From Streptomyces sp. SM1 (GTDB lineage Bacteria; Actinomycetota; Actinomycetes; Streptomycetales; Streptomycetaceae), in the NCBI RefSeq assembly GCF_002910825.1, contig NZ_NEUB01000822.1, positions 1 through 32,667 on the forward strand: a stretch of 32,667 nt of DNA. Reading direction: 5' to 3'. The notes beneath the pieces are model-generated. The model was not told the DNA's origin. It saw only the letters and a list, made by a program, of their open reading frames with translations, and searched no databases. Positions within the stretch are counted from its first letter, which is position 1. Every line of letters begins with the position of its first letter. Below, one piece after another: positions 7,680-16,318 of the stretch. The translations under genes were made by a program, and so were the position numbers.

Positions 7680-7830
7680 AGAGTTCGGCGCCGGTGACGA
7701 ACGACGAGGCGTCCGAAGCCAGGAAGAGGGCGGCCTCGACGATCTCCCCGGGTCGGCCGGCCGCCCCAGTGGCACGACATCCTCGGCGAACCGGTCGGCG
7801 TCCGGCCCCGCTGCGTCGAGCAGGCAAGGG
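7651..7830 (-). pseudogene. C-terminal remnant of a short-chain dehydrogenase/reductase
   Basis: Reading the minus strand gives DADRFAEDVVPLGRPADP, then after a one-base frame change GEIVEAALFLASDASSFVTG and GAELSADGGYTRA followed by a stop. This is the classical SDR C-terminus (PLGRPA-P-EIA-A--FLASD-ASFVTG---DGG). The Rossmann core, the Tyr-Lys active site and most of the gene are absent. The 3' end is also duplicated in tandem. It is a decayed gene, not a functional enzyme. Confidence 0.8.
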
Positions 7831-7989
7831 GTCCGCGTGGGTCCGGAGACGCTGCGGAGCGTCGCGGACACCGCACTGGCGGTCCTGCCCGTGCCCGAGG
7901 GGCAGGACCGCCTCGCGACCGGGACGGTCCGGCCCGTCGGAGCCGACGTGGCTCCCTCCCGGTCATCCGGTCCGCCGGCCGGCGCCTAG
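7831..7989 (+). pseudogene. C-terminal coding remnant of an unidentified gene
   Basis: One plus-strand frame reads about 50 codons with strong G/C in third position, from GVRVGPETLRSVADTALAVL to PAGA and a TAG at 7987-7989. It has no start and abuts the oppositely oriented dehydrogenase remnant. The codon bias suggests the 3' end of a lost gene; the family is not recognisable. Its stop overlaps the stop of the carboxypeptidase gene on the other strand. Confidence 0.35.
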
Positions 7990-9323
7990 CCGCAGTACTG
8001 CCCCTCCTTCCCGATGGAGCGGTACATGCAGTCCGCGTTCTCCAGGAGCTGGAGCACGGCGTCCCGGTTGCGGGACGTCTCCCGCTCGATGACCTCGTCG
8101 GGCGGGTAGAAGCCGCCGTTCCAGGACGACGTGGGATACATCTCGAACGTGTAGCCGAAGATCTTGTGCGCACCCCAGAGGTAGTCGTCGATCGACCCGT
8201 CCGTGATGTACAGGTCGCTGGACTGCTGGGGTGTGTAGCCGTTGCTGGCGGCCATCTTCTGGCCGACGGACTTGAAGGCGGCGTGGTCGTCGGCCGTCAT
8301 CCCGGTCGTGGTGTCGGAGTAGGTGTAGCCGAAGGGCCACAGGACCAGCTCGCTGTAGGTGTGGAAGTCGATGCCGGCCGTGATCTGCTGGACCCCGCCG
8401 ACGACCCGGCTGCGTACGAAGTCGGCGACGACCTTCACCTCGGGCGCCGACTCCGGGGCCGAACCCCGGTAGGTCTGCGAGGACTTGGAGCCGGAGGAGC
8501 CGCCGCAGCAGCCCCAGCGGTAGTCCCAGTTGCGGTTCAGGTCGGTCCCGACGTACGACGAACCGGAGTTGGGCTGGCGGTTCTTGCGCCAGGAGCGGTA
8601 GGAGCCGGAGGCGATGTCGTACTCGCCGCCGTCCGGGTTGAGGTCGGGGACGATCCAGATCTCCCGCCCGTTCACCATGTTCGTGATCCGGGAGTCGCTG
8701 CCGTATCCCGCGCCGAGTTCGCGCAGCAGGTACAGCGCCATCTCGACGGTGAGGTGCTCGCGGGCGTGCTGGTGGTGGGTGAAGAGGACCTCGGGCTCGT
8801 TCTCGTCGGTGGCCACGTTGTCGCTGATCTTGATGGCGACGATGTTCCGGCCCTGGTAGGACGTGCCGATCACCCGCTTGCTCATGATGGACGGGTACGC
8901 CGCGAGCCGCTGGTCGATCTCCGCGTTCATCTCGGCGTAGTTGTGGTAGCGGGAGTCGGCCGAGGGGAAGTCGTACAGGCGCGGTCCGTCGGCGGCCGAC
9001 GAGCGGTCCGGTGCCGCGCCCAGCGGCGTGACCTCGTAGCCCTGTTCGCGCAGCGTGCGGATCTGGTCCGCGCGTCCGGAGACGACCACGGTCTCCTCGT
9101 CCGCCTCGTCCACGGTGACGCCGGAGCGCTGGATCGCCGTACGGGTCAGGGCGGTCGTGTGGCGGTGGATCTCGTACTGGCGGATGTCGTCGGCCGAGGG
9201 CGCCGGGCGGTCGGCGCTGTCGGCGCCGGCCTGGGTGGCCGTCAGGGAGAGGGGTGCGGCGAGGGCGAGGGCGAGGAGCACGGCGAGCGCGGCGGAGCGT
9301 CTGCCGCGTGGGCGGTGTCGCAT
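7986..9323 (-). CDS. Secreted M14-family zinc carboxypeptidase
   Basis: The 445-aa exoenzyme starts with a twin-Arg-containing signal peptide ([10 protein letters not shown], then a Leu/Ala-rich core ending near ATQAGA). A propeptide-like region precedes the catalytic domain from about residue 125. Zinc ligands are His186 and Glu189 in HQHAREH and His321 in GIDFHTYS; the catalytic Glu394 is in [19 protein letters not shown] contains the substrate-binding Asn-Arg pair of M14 enzymes. The fold removes C-terminal amino acids from peptides outside the cell. ATG 9323 is favoured because AAGGAG lies 6-7 bases upstream, whereas the earlier in-frame ATG at 9356 lacks a site. It is divergent from the Nramp-family gene, and its stop abuts decayed DNA. 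Confidence 0.92.
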   Translation of the reverse strand: MRHRPRGRRSAALAVLLALALAAPLSLTATQAGADSADRPAPSADDIRQYEIHRHTTALTRTAIQRSGVTVDEADEETVVVSGRADQIRTLREQGYEVTPLGAAPDRSSAADGPRLYDFPSADSRYHNYAEMNAEIDQRLAAYPSIMSKRVIGTSYQGRNIVAIKISDNVATDENEPEVLFTHHQHAREHLTVEMALYLLRELGAGYGSDSRITNMVNGREIWIVPDLNPDGGEYDIASGSYRSWRKNRQPNSGSSYVGTDLNRNWDYRWGCCGGSSGSKSSQTYRGSAPESAPEVKVVADFVRSRVVGGVQQITAGIDFHTYSELVLWPFGYTYSDTTTGMTADDHAAFKSVGQKMAASNGYTPQQSSDLYITDGSIDDYLWGAHKIFGYTFEMYPTSSWNGGFYPPDEVIERETSRNRDAVLQLLENADCMYRSIGKEGQYCG

Positions 9324-9511
9324 GAAGTCTCCTTGTGGGAGGTGGGGGTGGTTCATGGCGACGTGCGTGGTGCGGTGCGCCCATCGTCAGCGGCTGACAT
9401 GATCAGGTCAAGATGTGGGCGGGCTTCGGCCCGCGGTCCGACCGGACGCATCCGGTGAAGATCCCCGCACGCCCCCTTGCCCGACGGCCACCCGTCCGCT
9501 TTCTTGACCCT

Positions 9512-10834
9512 ATGGCGGACACCACGGGAAACACCCAGGACACCGGGGCGGCGACCGCGCCCGGCCCCCGGCCCCGCAGATCCAGCTGGCGCCACATCGG
9601 CCCCGGCATCGTCGTCGCCGCGACCGGTGTGGGCGCCGGAGACCTGGTGGCCACGCTCATCGCCGGCAGCAACTTCGGCTACACGCTGCTGTGGGCCGCG
9701 GTCATCGGCTGCCTGGTGAAGATCTCCCTCGCGGAGGCGTGCGGCCGATGGCACCTGTCCACCGGCCGCACCCTCTTCGACGGCTGGGCGAGCATCGGCC
9801 GCTGGACGACCTGGTTCTTCGCCGTCTACGCGGTGATCTGGGGCTTCGTCTACGGCGCGGCGGCGATGTCGTCCAGCGCCCTGCCGCTCCAGGCCCTCTT
9901 CCCGGACGTGATGGACCTCGAGTGGTGGGCCATCGCCTGCGGCCTGGTCGGCCTGGCCTTCGTCTGGTTCAACAAGTACGCCGTCTTCGAGAAGGTCATG
10001 ACGGTCCTGGTGGGCGTCATGTTCCTCGTGACCGTCTACCTCGCGATCCGGGTCACGCCCAACCTGGGCGACGCCTTCGCCGGTCTCCTCCCGGTCATCC
10101 CGGACGAGAAGGACTCGGTCCTCAACACCCTCGGCCTGATCGGCGGCGTCGGCGGCACCATCACGCTGGCCGCGTACGGCTACTGGGTCAACGCCAAGGG
10201 CTGGACCGGCAGCGGCTGGATGAAGGTCATGCGGCTGGACAACCGGGTGGCCTACACCACCACCGGCATCTTCGTCGTCGCGATGCTGCTCGTCGGCGCC
10301 GAGCTGCTGCACTCGGCGAACATCGCCATCGCGAGCGGCGACAAGGGCCTCATGCAGCTCGGCGGCATCCTCGAGGAGCAGTACGGGACGGCCACCGGCA
10401 AACTCTTCCTGATCGGCTTCTTCGCCACCTCCTTCACCTCCCTGATCGGCGTCTGGCACGGCGTGAGCCTGATGTTCGCCGACTTCCTGGCTCGCCGGCG
10501 CGGCGAACGGGAGGCGCGGGGCGACATCCTGGCCTCCGGGAGCCGGGAACGCTCCTGGGCCTTCCGCGCCTACCTGCTCTGGCTCACCTTCCCGCCCATG
10601 ATCCTGCTCTTCCAGGACGAGCCCTTCCGCCTGATCATCATCTACGGCGTCCTGGGCGCCGCCTTCATGCCGTTCCTCGCCCTCACCCTGATGTGGCTGC
10701 TCAACTCCTCCCGCACGCCGCGCGAGTGGCGCAACGGGCCGCTCAGCAACACCATGCTGGCCGTCGCGGGCCTGCTGTTCCTGGTGCTGTGCGCCAAGCA
10801 GGTCTGGGACCAGCCGTGGGCCCAGTTCTTCTGA
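9512..10834 (+). CDS. Nramp-family membrane transporter with non-canonical metal-site motifs
   Basis: The 440-aa protein has 10-11 predicted helices and the family start SSWRHIGPGIVVAATGVGAG. Canonical Nramp metal-ion transporters carry DPGN in helix 1 and a Met-Pro-His motif in helix 6. Here helix 1 reads ATGVGAGDLVA, and the corresponding later stretch reads TLAAYGYWVNAKGW, so neither motif is conserved. This points to the Nramp-related subgroup with altered or unknown substrate. ATG 9512 lacks a clear ribosome site; an in-frame ATG at 9413 would add 33 basic residues, so the start is uncertain. A strong hairpin follows the stop. Transporter family confidence is good; substrate is unknown. 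Confidence 0.85.
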   Translation: MADTTGNTQDTGAATAPGPRPRRSSWRHIGPGIVVAATGVGAGDLVATLIAGSNFGYTLLWAAVIGCLVKISLAEACGRWHLSTGRTLFDGWASIGRWTTWFFAVYAVIWGFVYGAAAMSSSALPLQALFPDVMDLEWWAIACGLVGLAFVWFNKYAVFEKVMTVLVGVMFLVTVYLAIRVTPNLGDAFAGLLPVIPDEKDSVLNTLGLIGGVGGTITLAAYGYWVNAKGWTGSGWMKVMRLDNRVAYTTTGIFVVAMLLVGAELLHSANIAIASGDKGLMQLGGILEEQYGTATGKLFLIGFFATSFTSLIGVWHGVSLMFADFLARRRGEREARGDILASGSRERSWAFRAYLLWLTFPPMILLFQDEPFRLIIIYGVLGAAFMPFLALTLMWLLNSSRTPREWRNGPLSNTMLAVAGLLFLVLCAKQVWDQPWAQFF

Positions 10835-10851
10835 CACCGGGCGCACGCCGG

Positions 10852-10883
10852 CGCCCCCGCTCACGGTGAGGTGAGCGGGGGCG
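10852..10883. terminator. Strong bidirectional terminator between the Nramp-family and chitinase genes
   Basis: A 13-bp perfect stem (CGCCCCCGCTCAC at 10852-10864, GTGAGCGGGGGCG at 10871-10883) surrounds a 6-base loop. It lies in the 74-base gap between two convergent genes, so it probably ends both transcripts. Confidence 0.85.
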
Positions 10884-10908
10884 GGGGTTCGCGGAGCGGG
10901 ACGGGCGG

Positions 10909-12615
10909 TTACGGCAGGGCGTGGACGTGCGGGCCCACCGCGTTCGACCAGGCGTTGTTCGCCGCGGCGTCCCAGTTGGTGGACCAGGTCATCGCGCCCC
11001 GCAGGGACGGGTAGGTTCTCGACGGCTTGAAGGTGCCGCAGTTGGTGCCCCCGGTCAGGCAGTCCAGGGCGTTGTTCACCACGGACGGGGAGACGTAGCC
11101 GCTGCCCGCGCCCCGGGTCGAGGCCGGCAGGCCGAGGCCCACCTGGGACGGGTCGAGGCCGCCCTCCAGCTGGATGCAGGCGAGCGCGGTCAGGAAGTCC
11201 ACCGAGCCCTGGCCGTAGACCTTGCCGTCGCAGCCCAGCATCGAACCGCTGTTGTAGTACTGCATGTTGACGACCGTGAGAATGTCCTTCACGTTCAGCG
11301 CGGTACGGAAGTACGAGCCGGACGTCGACTGCATGTCGATGGTCTGCGGGGCCATGGTGAGGATCATGGACGGGCCGGCCTTCGCGGACAGCGAGCGCAG
11401 CGCCTGCGTCATGTAGGTGGCGTTGAGGCCGTTCTCCAGGTCGATGTCGACGCCGTCGAAGCCGTACTCCCGCATCACGGCGTACACCGAGTCGGCGAAG
11501 TTCGCCGCGGAGGCGGAGTCGTTCACCGAGACGGTGCCCTTCTCGCCGCCGACCGAGATGATGACCTTCTTCCCGGCCGCCTGCTTGGCGCGGATGTCCG
11601 CCTTGAACTGCTCGACGGTGTAACCGTTCAGGCCCGCCGAGTCCAGGTTGAAGGTGACGGCGCCCGGGGTGCCCGTCGCGTCGGCGAAGGCGACCGCGAT
11701 GATGTCGTAGTGCGACTGGACGTCGGAGATCCGCTGGACCGCGGCGCCGTTGTCGAAGTTCTGCCAGTAGCCGGTCACCGCGTGCCTGGGCAGGTCACCG
11801 CCACCGCCCCCGCCGCTCTCCTTCGTCCGCGCGGACACCGCCGCCGACTTCGCCGACTCGCCCGCCGCGTTGGTCGCCGCGACCTGGAAGGAGTACGACG
11901 TCGAGGCCGCGAGCCCGGTCACCGTCGCCGAGGTGCCCGACACCGCCGTCACCTTCGTACCGTCGCGGTAGACGGTGTATCCCGTCGCCCCCGAGACCGC
12001 GTTCCAGGCCAGTGACACCGAGGAGGAGGTCGTACCGGAGACACCGAGGCCGCCCGGGGCACCCGGGACCGTGGGCTCAGGGTCGCCGCCGCCCCCGTCC
12101 GGGCCGAACACCGACAGGTCGTCCACGTGGTACGCCGCCTGGCCGTACCAGCCGTGGGTGTAGACGGTCACCGAGGTGGTGGAGGAGCCGGTGGTGAAGC
12201 TCGTCGACAGCTGCTTCCAGCTGCCGGAGTCCGGGGTCCAGGTGGACACGTCCGTCGTCCCGGTGCCGGTGACGCCCAGGTAGGCGTACCCGCCCTGCAC
12301 CCAGCCGCTCAGCCGGTACGTGGAGTTCGGCTTCACCGCCACGCTCTGGGAGCAGCGGGCGTTGTCCTGGCCGGCCGGGGTGGCCTTGAGCGCGGACGCG
12401 CCGCCGTGCACCGGGGAGGAGACGGTGCTCCCGCTGTTCGCGGAACAGGTCCAGTTGCTCAGGCCCGCCTCGAAGCCGGCGTTCCTGGCGTTGTTGACGT
12501 CCGCCGCGGATGCCTGGCCCGCGCCGGCGAGGGGAAGGGCGAGGGCGAGGGCGGAGACGAGGGCTCCGGCCCAGACGCGTCTGCTGCGGCCGGGCGTTCC
12601 TGGTGCGTGGTCCAC
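10909..12615 (-). CDS. Secreted GH18 chitinase with carbohydrate-binding and FnIII domains
   Basis: The 568-aa enzyme is modular. A signal peptide (about 1-37, ending AGQASA) leads to a jelly-roll carbohydrate-binding module (about 40-165, NAGFEAGLSNWTC to YHVDDLSVFG). A fibronectin type III domain follows (about 175-262), then a Gly-rich linker and a GH18 barrel (about 270-568). The catalytic motif DGVDIDLE places the proton-donor Glu at residue 394, and MTWSTNWD is the usual C-terminal strand. It hydrolyses chitin outside the cell by substrate-assisted retention. GTG 12615 is chosen: GGAGG lies 6-7 bases upstream and the signal peptide starts there; the open frame to 12822 runs through the promoter. 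Paired 12-bp repeats upstream suggest chitin/GlcNAc control. Confidence 0.93.
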   Translation of the reverse strand: MDHAPGTPGRSRRVWAGALVSALALALPLAGAGQASAADVNNARNAGFEAGLSNWTCSANSGSTVSSPVHGGASALKATPAGQDNARCSQSVAVKPNSTYRLSGWVQGGYAYLGVTGTGTTDVSTWTPDSGSWKQLSTSFTTGSSTTSVTVYTHGWYGQAAYHVDDLSVFGPDGGGGDPEPTVPGAPGGLGVSGTTSSSVSLAWNAVSGATGYTVYRDGTKVTAVSGTSATVTGLAASTSYSFQVAATNAAGESAKSAAVSARTKESGGGGGGDLPRHAVTGYWQNFDNGAAVQRISDVQSHYDIIAVAFADATGTPGAVTFNLDSAGLNGYTVEQFKADIRAKQAAGKKVIISVGGEKGTVSVNDSASAANFADSVYAVMREYGFDGVDIDLENGLNATYMTQALRSLSAKAGPSMILTMAPQTIDMQSTSGSYFRTALNVKDILTVVNMQYYNSGSMLGCDGKVYGQGSVDFLTALACIQLEGGLDPSQVGLGLPASTRGAGSGYVSPSVVNNALDCLTGGTNCGTFKPSRTYPSLRGAMTWSTNWDAAANNAWSNAVGPHVHALP

Positions 12616-12680
12616 TGGGGCCTCCGGTGGGGGAAGTCGGTGAGGAGGGAGCGACGGTGGCCACCGTTGGAGGACCAAGG

Positions 12681-12718
12681 TGGTCCAGACCAATACCCTT
12701 GTCAATAGGTCCGGACCA
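12681..12718 (-). promoter_or_regulatory. Chitinase promoter with paired 12-bp operator repeats
   Basis: TGGTCCAGACCA (12681-12692) and AGGTCCGGACCA (12707-12718) are near-identical 12-bp near-palindromes. On the minus strand a perfect TTGACA (12700-12705) lies between them. This matches the layout of Streptomyces chitinase promoters, where such direct repeats mediate chitin induction and glucose repression and resemble DasR sites. A further GGACCA/TGGTCC pair lies at about 12672-12685. Confidence 0.75.
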
Positions 12719-12914
12719 GAAATGCCGCCATCGGTGCGGGAGTAGGCTTGCCGCCGGAGGGGAGGCGTGGGAGGGCCCGGGGCGGGCCCGGCGTCAAGTC
12801 GGGCGTACGGGATCCGCGCCACTGGGTCCGGATCGAGACCGGTGAGATGCTCGGCCTGCCCCGATTTGACGCACCTTGTGCACCAGTAGTTGCTGTTCAG
12901 CTACTCAAACGCTG

Positions 12915-12943
12915 TTCTCCGGTCACGGACCCGCGGTTACAGT
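12915..12943 (+). promoter_or_regulatory. Possible promoter upstream of the Tad locus
   Basis: TTCTCC at 12915-12920 and TACAGT at 12938-12943 are 17 bases apart, giving a leader of about 80 bases to the GTG at 13033. The -10 is good and the -35 poor. The rest of the interval 12719-13032 shows no convincing gene. Confidence 0.35.
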
Positions 12944-13032
12944 GCTCACGTAGTCACGCAGTGAAGTCGCCGGAGTGCATCGGAGTAACACCCCGGCGGG
13001 CTGCCGGGTATGGGGAGAACGGGGAGCCGCGC

Positions 13033-13884
13033 GTGCCAACTGCCATTGCCGTGACCGGCGCCGACATGGCGTTACCGGCCCAGGACGACCGAACCCTGCC
13101 CGCCGTCGTGCTGCGGGACATCGACACCCGCCCGCTCGAACAGGTGCTGTCCGACCTGCAACTGCTCATCGAGCAGCACGGCCACGTCATCGTCGTCTGC
13201 TCGCAGGCCACCCCCACCGCCGTCCGGCGCCGGCTGCACACCCTGCGCTCCCTCCTGGAGAGCGACCGGATAGCCCTCTTCCGCCCCGATCTGCCACCGC
13301 TCGGACTGGCGGTCCTGGCCCGCCAGCTGCGTCAGCTCGCCTCCTGCGACCTCAGCCCCGGCGTCCTCGCCTCGGCCGGCCGTCTGCTGATCCACTACAT
13401 CCACTCCGGCGCGCTGCTCGGTTCCGTCGCCCGGCTCGACCGTGTCCCCGTGAACCTGAAACAGCACGCCAAGTCCTGGATGCCCGGCAGCCAGTTCGCC
13501 GTACTCGCCCACCCGCAGCCCCAGCTCGTCCGCCTCGGCCCCGAAACCGCCCTCGACGGCCCCGAGTTCGGCACCTGGATGCTGGTCGCCAAGGGCCAGC
13601 TCCAGTCCGACTGGGTCAGCGCGACCCTGGCACCCGCCTGGCAGGTGCAGGGACTGCGCGAGACACCGCTGCCCGCCGAGTCCCCGGGCTGGTGGGGGAC
13701 CGGCAAGGTCATCGAGTTCTGCACCTACCTGCCCGACCTGTCCGTCCTGTACCAGCTGGTCACCTCCGTACGGCGCGGCACCTGCCACTGGTGCGGCATC
13801 GACGTCATCGGCGACCGGTGCGTGTTCTGTTCGGCCACCCCGCCCGCCCCCGAGGGCCCACCCGCCCTCACCCACCGCACCTGA
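13033..13884 (+). CDS. Hypothetical protein with a C-terminal CxxC zinc-ribbon-like motif, first gene of the Tad locus
   Basis: I do not recognise a named family. The 283-aa product has no signal peptide or convincing membrane helix. Residues about 30-115 (VVLRDIDTRPLEQVLSDLQ to LRQLASCDL) look alpha/beta. The middle part contains WMPGSQFAVLAHPQPQLVRL and GTWMLVAKGQ. The C-terminus has two Cys pairs, CHWCG and CVFC, that could bind zinc. GTG 13033 follows GGGGAG at about 7 bases; upstream in-frame sequence is promoter. The gap to cpaB is 55 bases and the orientation is shared, so a cytoplasmic accessory or regulatory role in pilus assembly is a reasonable guess and no more. Confidence 0.75.
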   Translation: MPTAIAVTGADMALPAQDDRTLPAVVLRDIDTRPLEQVLSDLQLLIEQHGHVIVVCSQATPTAVRRRLHTLRSLLESDRIALFRPDLPPLGLAVLARQLRQLASCDLSPGVLASAGRLLIHYIHSGALLGSVARLDRVPVNLKQHAKSWMPGSQFAVLAHPQPQLVRLGPETALDGPEFGTWMLVAKGQLQSDWVSATLAPAWQVQGLRETPLPAESPGWWGTGKVIEFCTYLPDLSVLYQLVTSVRRGTCHWCGIDVIGDRCVFCSATPPAPEGPPALTHRT

Positions 13885-13939
13885 CCCGTTCGACCACCGC
13901 ACCAGCCGGCCCGACATCACCGATGAGGTTGTACGGTCT

Positions 13940-14647
13940 ATGAACTCCCGTCAGCGCCGAGGCGTGATACTCCTGCTCCTGTCGGTCCTGTGCGCCCTCG
14001 GCGCGTTCGCCGGCGTGCTCTCCGTCATCAACGACGTGGAGTCCAAGGTCGGCCCCGAGGTCACCGCCTACCGGCTGAAGTCCGACATCGCGCCCTACAC
14101 CGCGCTCCGCACGGACCAGTTCGAGAAGATCTCGATGCCCGAGCGCTGGCTCTCGGAGAACGCCGTCACCGACCTCGACGACATCCGCGGAAAGACCGCC
14201 GTCACCACCCTGCGGCAGGGCTCCCTGCTGCAGAGCGACATGGTCGTGAACCAGCCCGAACTGCGGCCGGGCCAGCAGGAGGTCGCCATCATGATCGACG
14301 CGGCCACCGGCGTCGCCGGCAAGATCACCCCCGGCGCCGCGGTCAACGTCTACGCCACCTTCGAAGGCGAACGCGAGGGCTCCCCGGACCAGTCCCGGAT
14401 CATCGTGACCAACGCCAAGGTCCTCGACGTGGGCCGGCTCACCGCCCTCCAGCCCGACGAGAGCGACCGCGGCCGGCAGCCCACCGACGCCGTACCGATC
14501 ACCTTCGCGCTGTCGGCCATCGACGCCCAGCGCATCACCTACGCCGAGTCGTTCGCCCAGCGGGTCCGGCTCGCGCTGGTCGCACCCGGGAGCGACACCA
14601 CGGTCCCCGAGCAGGACCGGACGTACGAACTCGCGAAGGACAAGTGA
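13940..14647 (+). CDS. cpaB: CpaB/RcpC-like Flp pilus assembly protein
   Basis: The 235-aa product has one N-terminal membrane helix (about residues 8-30) and then a SAF domain (YRLKSDIAPYTALRTDQFEKI) followed by a beta-rich region (VAIMIDAATGVAGKITPGA) typical of CpaB/RcpC. In Gram-negative Tad systems this protein sits at the secretin; in actinobacteria, without an outer membrane, it is thought to act on the outer face of the membrane. Its stop is 7 bases before the next start, so the two are one transcript. No strong ribosome site precedes ATG 13940. The family call is firm and the role in this organism is inferred. Confidence 0.88.
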   Translation: MNSRQRRGVILLLLSVLCALGAFAGVLSVINDVESKVGPEVTAYRLKSDIAPYTALRTDQFEKISMPERWLSENAVTDLDDIRGKTAVTTLRQGSLLQSDMVVNQPELRPGQQEVAIMIDAATGVAGKITPGAAVNVYATFEGEREGSPDQSRIIVTNAKVLDVGRLTALQPDESDRGRQPTDAVPITFALSAIDAQRITYAESFAQRVRLALVAPGSDTTVPEQDRTYELAKDK

Positions 14648-14654
14648 GAGCCGC

Positions 14655-15908
14655 ATGCCCACCAGGATCCTGCCGGCAGTCGGCGACGCGGACGCGGTCC
14701 GGTCCATCACCACGCTGCTCAGCCAGCTTCCCGACGCCGAGCCGGTGGCCCCGGTGGCCGACTCCACCCAGCTCGTCGACACCCTCGCACGCCTGGCCGC
14801 CGAGTCCGTCGACGAACTCCCCGAGGTCGTGGTCGTGCACGAACGGATCGGCCCCGTCCCCGCCCTGGAGCTGATCCGCGAAGTCGCCCTGCGCTTCCCC
14901 TCCGTCGGCGTCATCCTCGTCACCTCCGACGCGAGCCCCGGCCTCTTCCAGGCCGCCATGGACTACGGCGCCCGCGGCCTCGTCGCCCTCCCGCTCAGCT
15001 ACGAGGAGCTCGCCAGCCGCGTCCAGGCCGTCGCCCAGTGGTCGGTCGGCGTACGCCGTCATCTGGGCGCGGGCGTCGACGTGTTCACCGGAATCGGCGG
15101 CACCGTCGTCACCGTCAGCGGAGCGAAGGGCGGCGTGGGCACGACACTGACCGCCGTCCAGCTCGCCCTCGCCGCCCAGGCGTCCGGCCGCAGCACCGCC
15201 CTGGTCGACATGGACCTCCAGACCGGTGACATCGCCTCCTACCTGGACGTCCAGTTCCGCCGCTCCGTCGTCGACCTGGCCGCGGTGGGCGACATCTCCC
15301 CGCGCGTCCTGGCCGACGCCGTCTTCCGCCACGACACCGGCCTCGCCCTGCTGCTCGCCCCCGCCGAGGGCGAACGCGGCGAGGACGTCACCGACCGCGC
15401 CACCCGGCAGATCGTCAGCGCCCTGCGCTCCCGCTACGAGGTCGTCGTCATCGACTGCGGCGCCCAGCTCGGCGGGGCCGGCGCGGCGGCCGTGGAGATG
15501 GCCGAGCGGGCCCTGCTGGTCACCACCCCCGACGTGGTCGCCGTACGGGGCGCCAAGCGGGCCGTGCGGATGTGGGACCGGCTGCAGATCCGCAAGGCGG
15601 AGGAGACCACGATCGTCGTCAACCGGCACACCCGGGGCACCGAGATCCAGCCCCCGCTCATCCAGAGGATCACCGGCACGACGGTGGCGGCCACCACGGT
15701 TCCCGCCCACTTCAAGGAACTCCAGGCAGTGGTGGACGCCGGACGCGTCCACGAGCTGGAGAACAAGAGCACGGTGAAGCAGGCCCTGTGGGGCCTGGCC
15801 GGCGAACTCGGCCTGGTCAAGGTGGCCGAGGGCGCCCACAAGGGCGGCCGGCTGCGCGGCGACCGGGGGTCGGTGAGCTTCCGGAGGCGGAAGGACGGCG
15901 GGGGATGA
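14655..15908 (+). CDS. cpaE: CpaE/TadZ-like ATPase for Tad pilus localisation
   Basis: The 417-aa cytoplasmic protein combines a receiver-like N-terminal domain (about 1-130, VVVVHERIGPVPALELIREV, SVGVILVTSDASPG) with a ParA/MinD-type ATPase. The deviant Walker A is SGAKGGVGTTLTA (about 155-167), where the usual final Lys is Thr, a known variant in TadZ-type proteins. DMDLQTGDIASYLD and VVVIDCGAQLGG are the later ATPase motifs. Such proteins place the pilus machine in the cell. A basic, Arg/Lys-rich tail (about 398-417) may bind membrane or partner. Its stop overlaps the next ATG (ATGA), implying coupled translation. Confidence 0.88.
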   Translation: MPTRILPAVGDADAVRSITTLLSQLPDAEPVAPVADSTQLVDTLARLAAESVDELPEVVVVHERIGPVPALELIREVALRFPSVGVILVTSDASPGLFQAAMDYGARGLVALPLSYEELASRVQAVAQWSVGVRRHLGAGVDVFTGIGGTVVTVSGAKGGVGTTLTAVQLALAAQASGRSTALVDMDLQTGDIASYLDVQFRRSVVDLAAVGDISPRVLADAVFRHDTGLALLLAPAEGERGEDVTDRATRQIVSALRSRYEVVVIDCGAQLGGAGAAAVEMAERALLVTTPDVVAVRGAKRAVRMWDRLQIRKAEETTIVVNRHTRGTEIQPPLIQRITGTTVAATTVPAHFKELQAVVDAGRVHELENKSTVKQALWGLAGELGLVKVAEGAHKGGRLRGDRGSVSFRRRKDGGG

Positions 15909-16318
15909 GAGGAATGCGGACTACGGCCTCACGGCGGCCCGGCGACCGTGACCGTGACCGGGGCCAGGTCACCATCGAGTTCCTCGGCATGACGCCGACG
16001 ATCCTCGTCACGCTGGTGGTGCTGTGGCAGCTCGTGCTCGTGGGGTACACCTTCACGCTCGCGGGGAATGCTGCGGACGAGGCGGTACGGGCGGCGACCG
16101 CGGCGGAGCGGGGCGGCGCCCGCGAGGGAGCCTGCGAGGAGGCCGGTCTCGACAAGCTGTCGGGCGCGTGGGCGGGGGGAGCGAACGTGGACTGTGCGAC
16201 GGGAGGCGGCTTCGTCACCGCCGACGTGAAACTCGACGTCCCCATCCTCTTCCCGGGCACGGTCTCCTTCCCCTTCAGGGTGACGGGCCACGCGGGCGCG
16301 GTCGAGGAGGAGGACTGA
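15905..16318 (+). CDS. TadE-like pseudopilin
   Basis: The 137-aa product has a basic, charged leader (to RDRDRGQ), then a prepilin-peptidase-type site G|QVTIEFLG with Glu at +5. A hydrophobic helix follows (TILVTLVVLWQLVLVGYTF). The remaining part is a small soluble domain with two cysteines (GACEEAG, VDCATG), plausibly disulfide-bonded outside the membrane. TadE-type proteins are minor pilins needed for Flp pilus assembly. ATG 15905 overlaps the ATPase stop; an internal ATG at 15914 is also possible. Translation is coupled on both sides. Confidence 0.85.
   Translation: MRGMRTTASRRPGDRDRDRGQVTIEFLGMTPTILVTLVVLWQLVLVGYTFTLAGNAADEAVRAATAAERGGAREGACEEAGLDKLSGAWAGGANVDCATGGGFVTADVKLDVPILFPGTVSFPFRVTGHAGAVEEED

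Noticed and set aside
12616-12822. 69-codon N-terminal extension of the chitinase
   Set aside because: It runs through the promoter and repeats, while GTG 12615 has a good ribosome site and begins a normal signal peptide.
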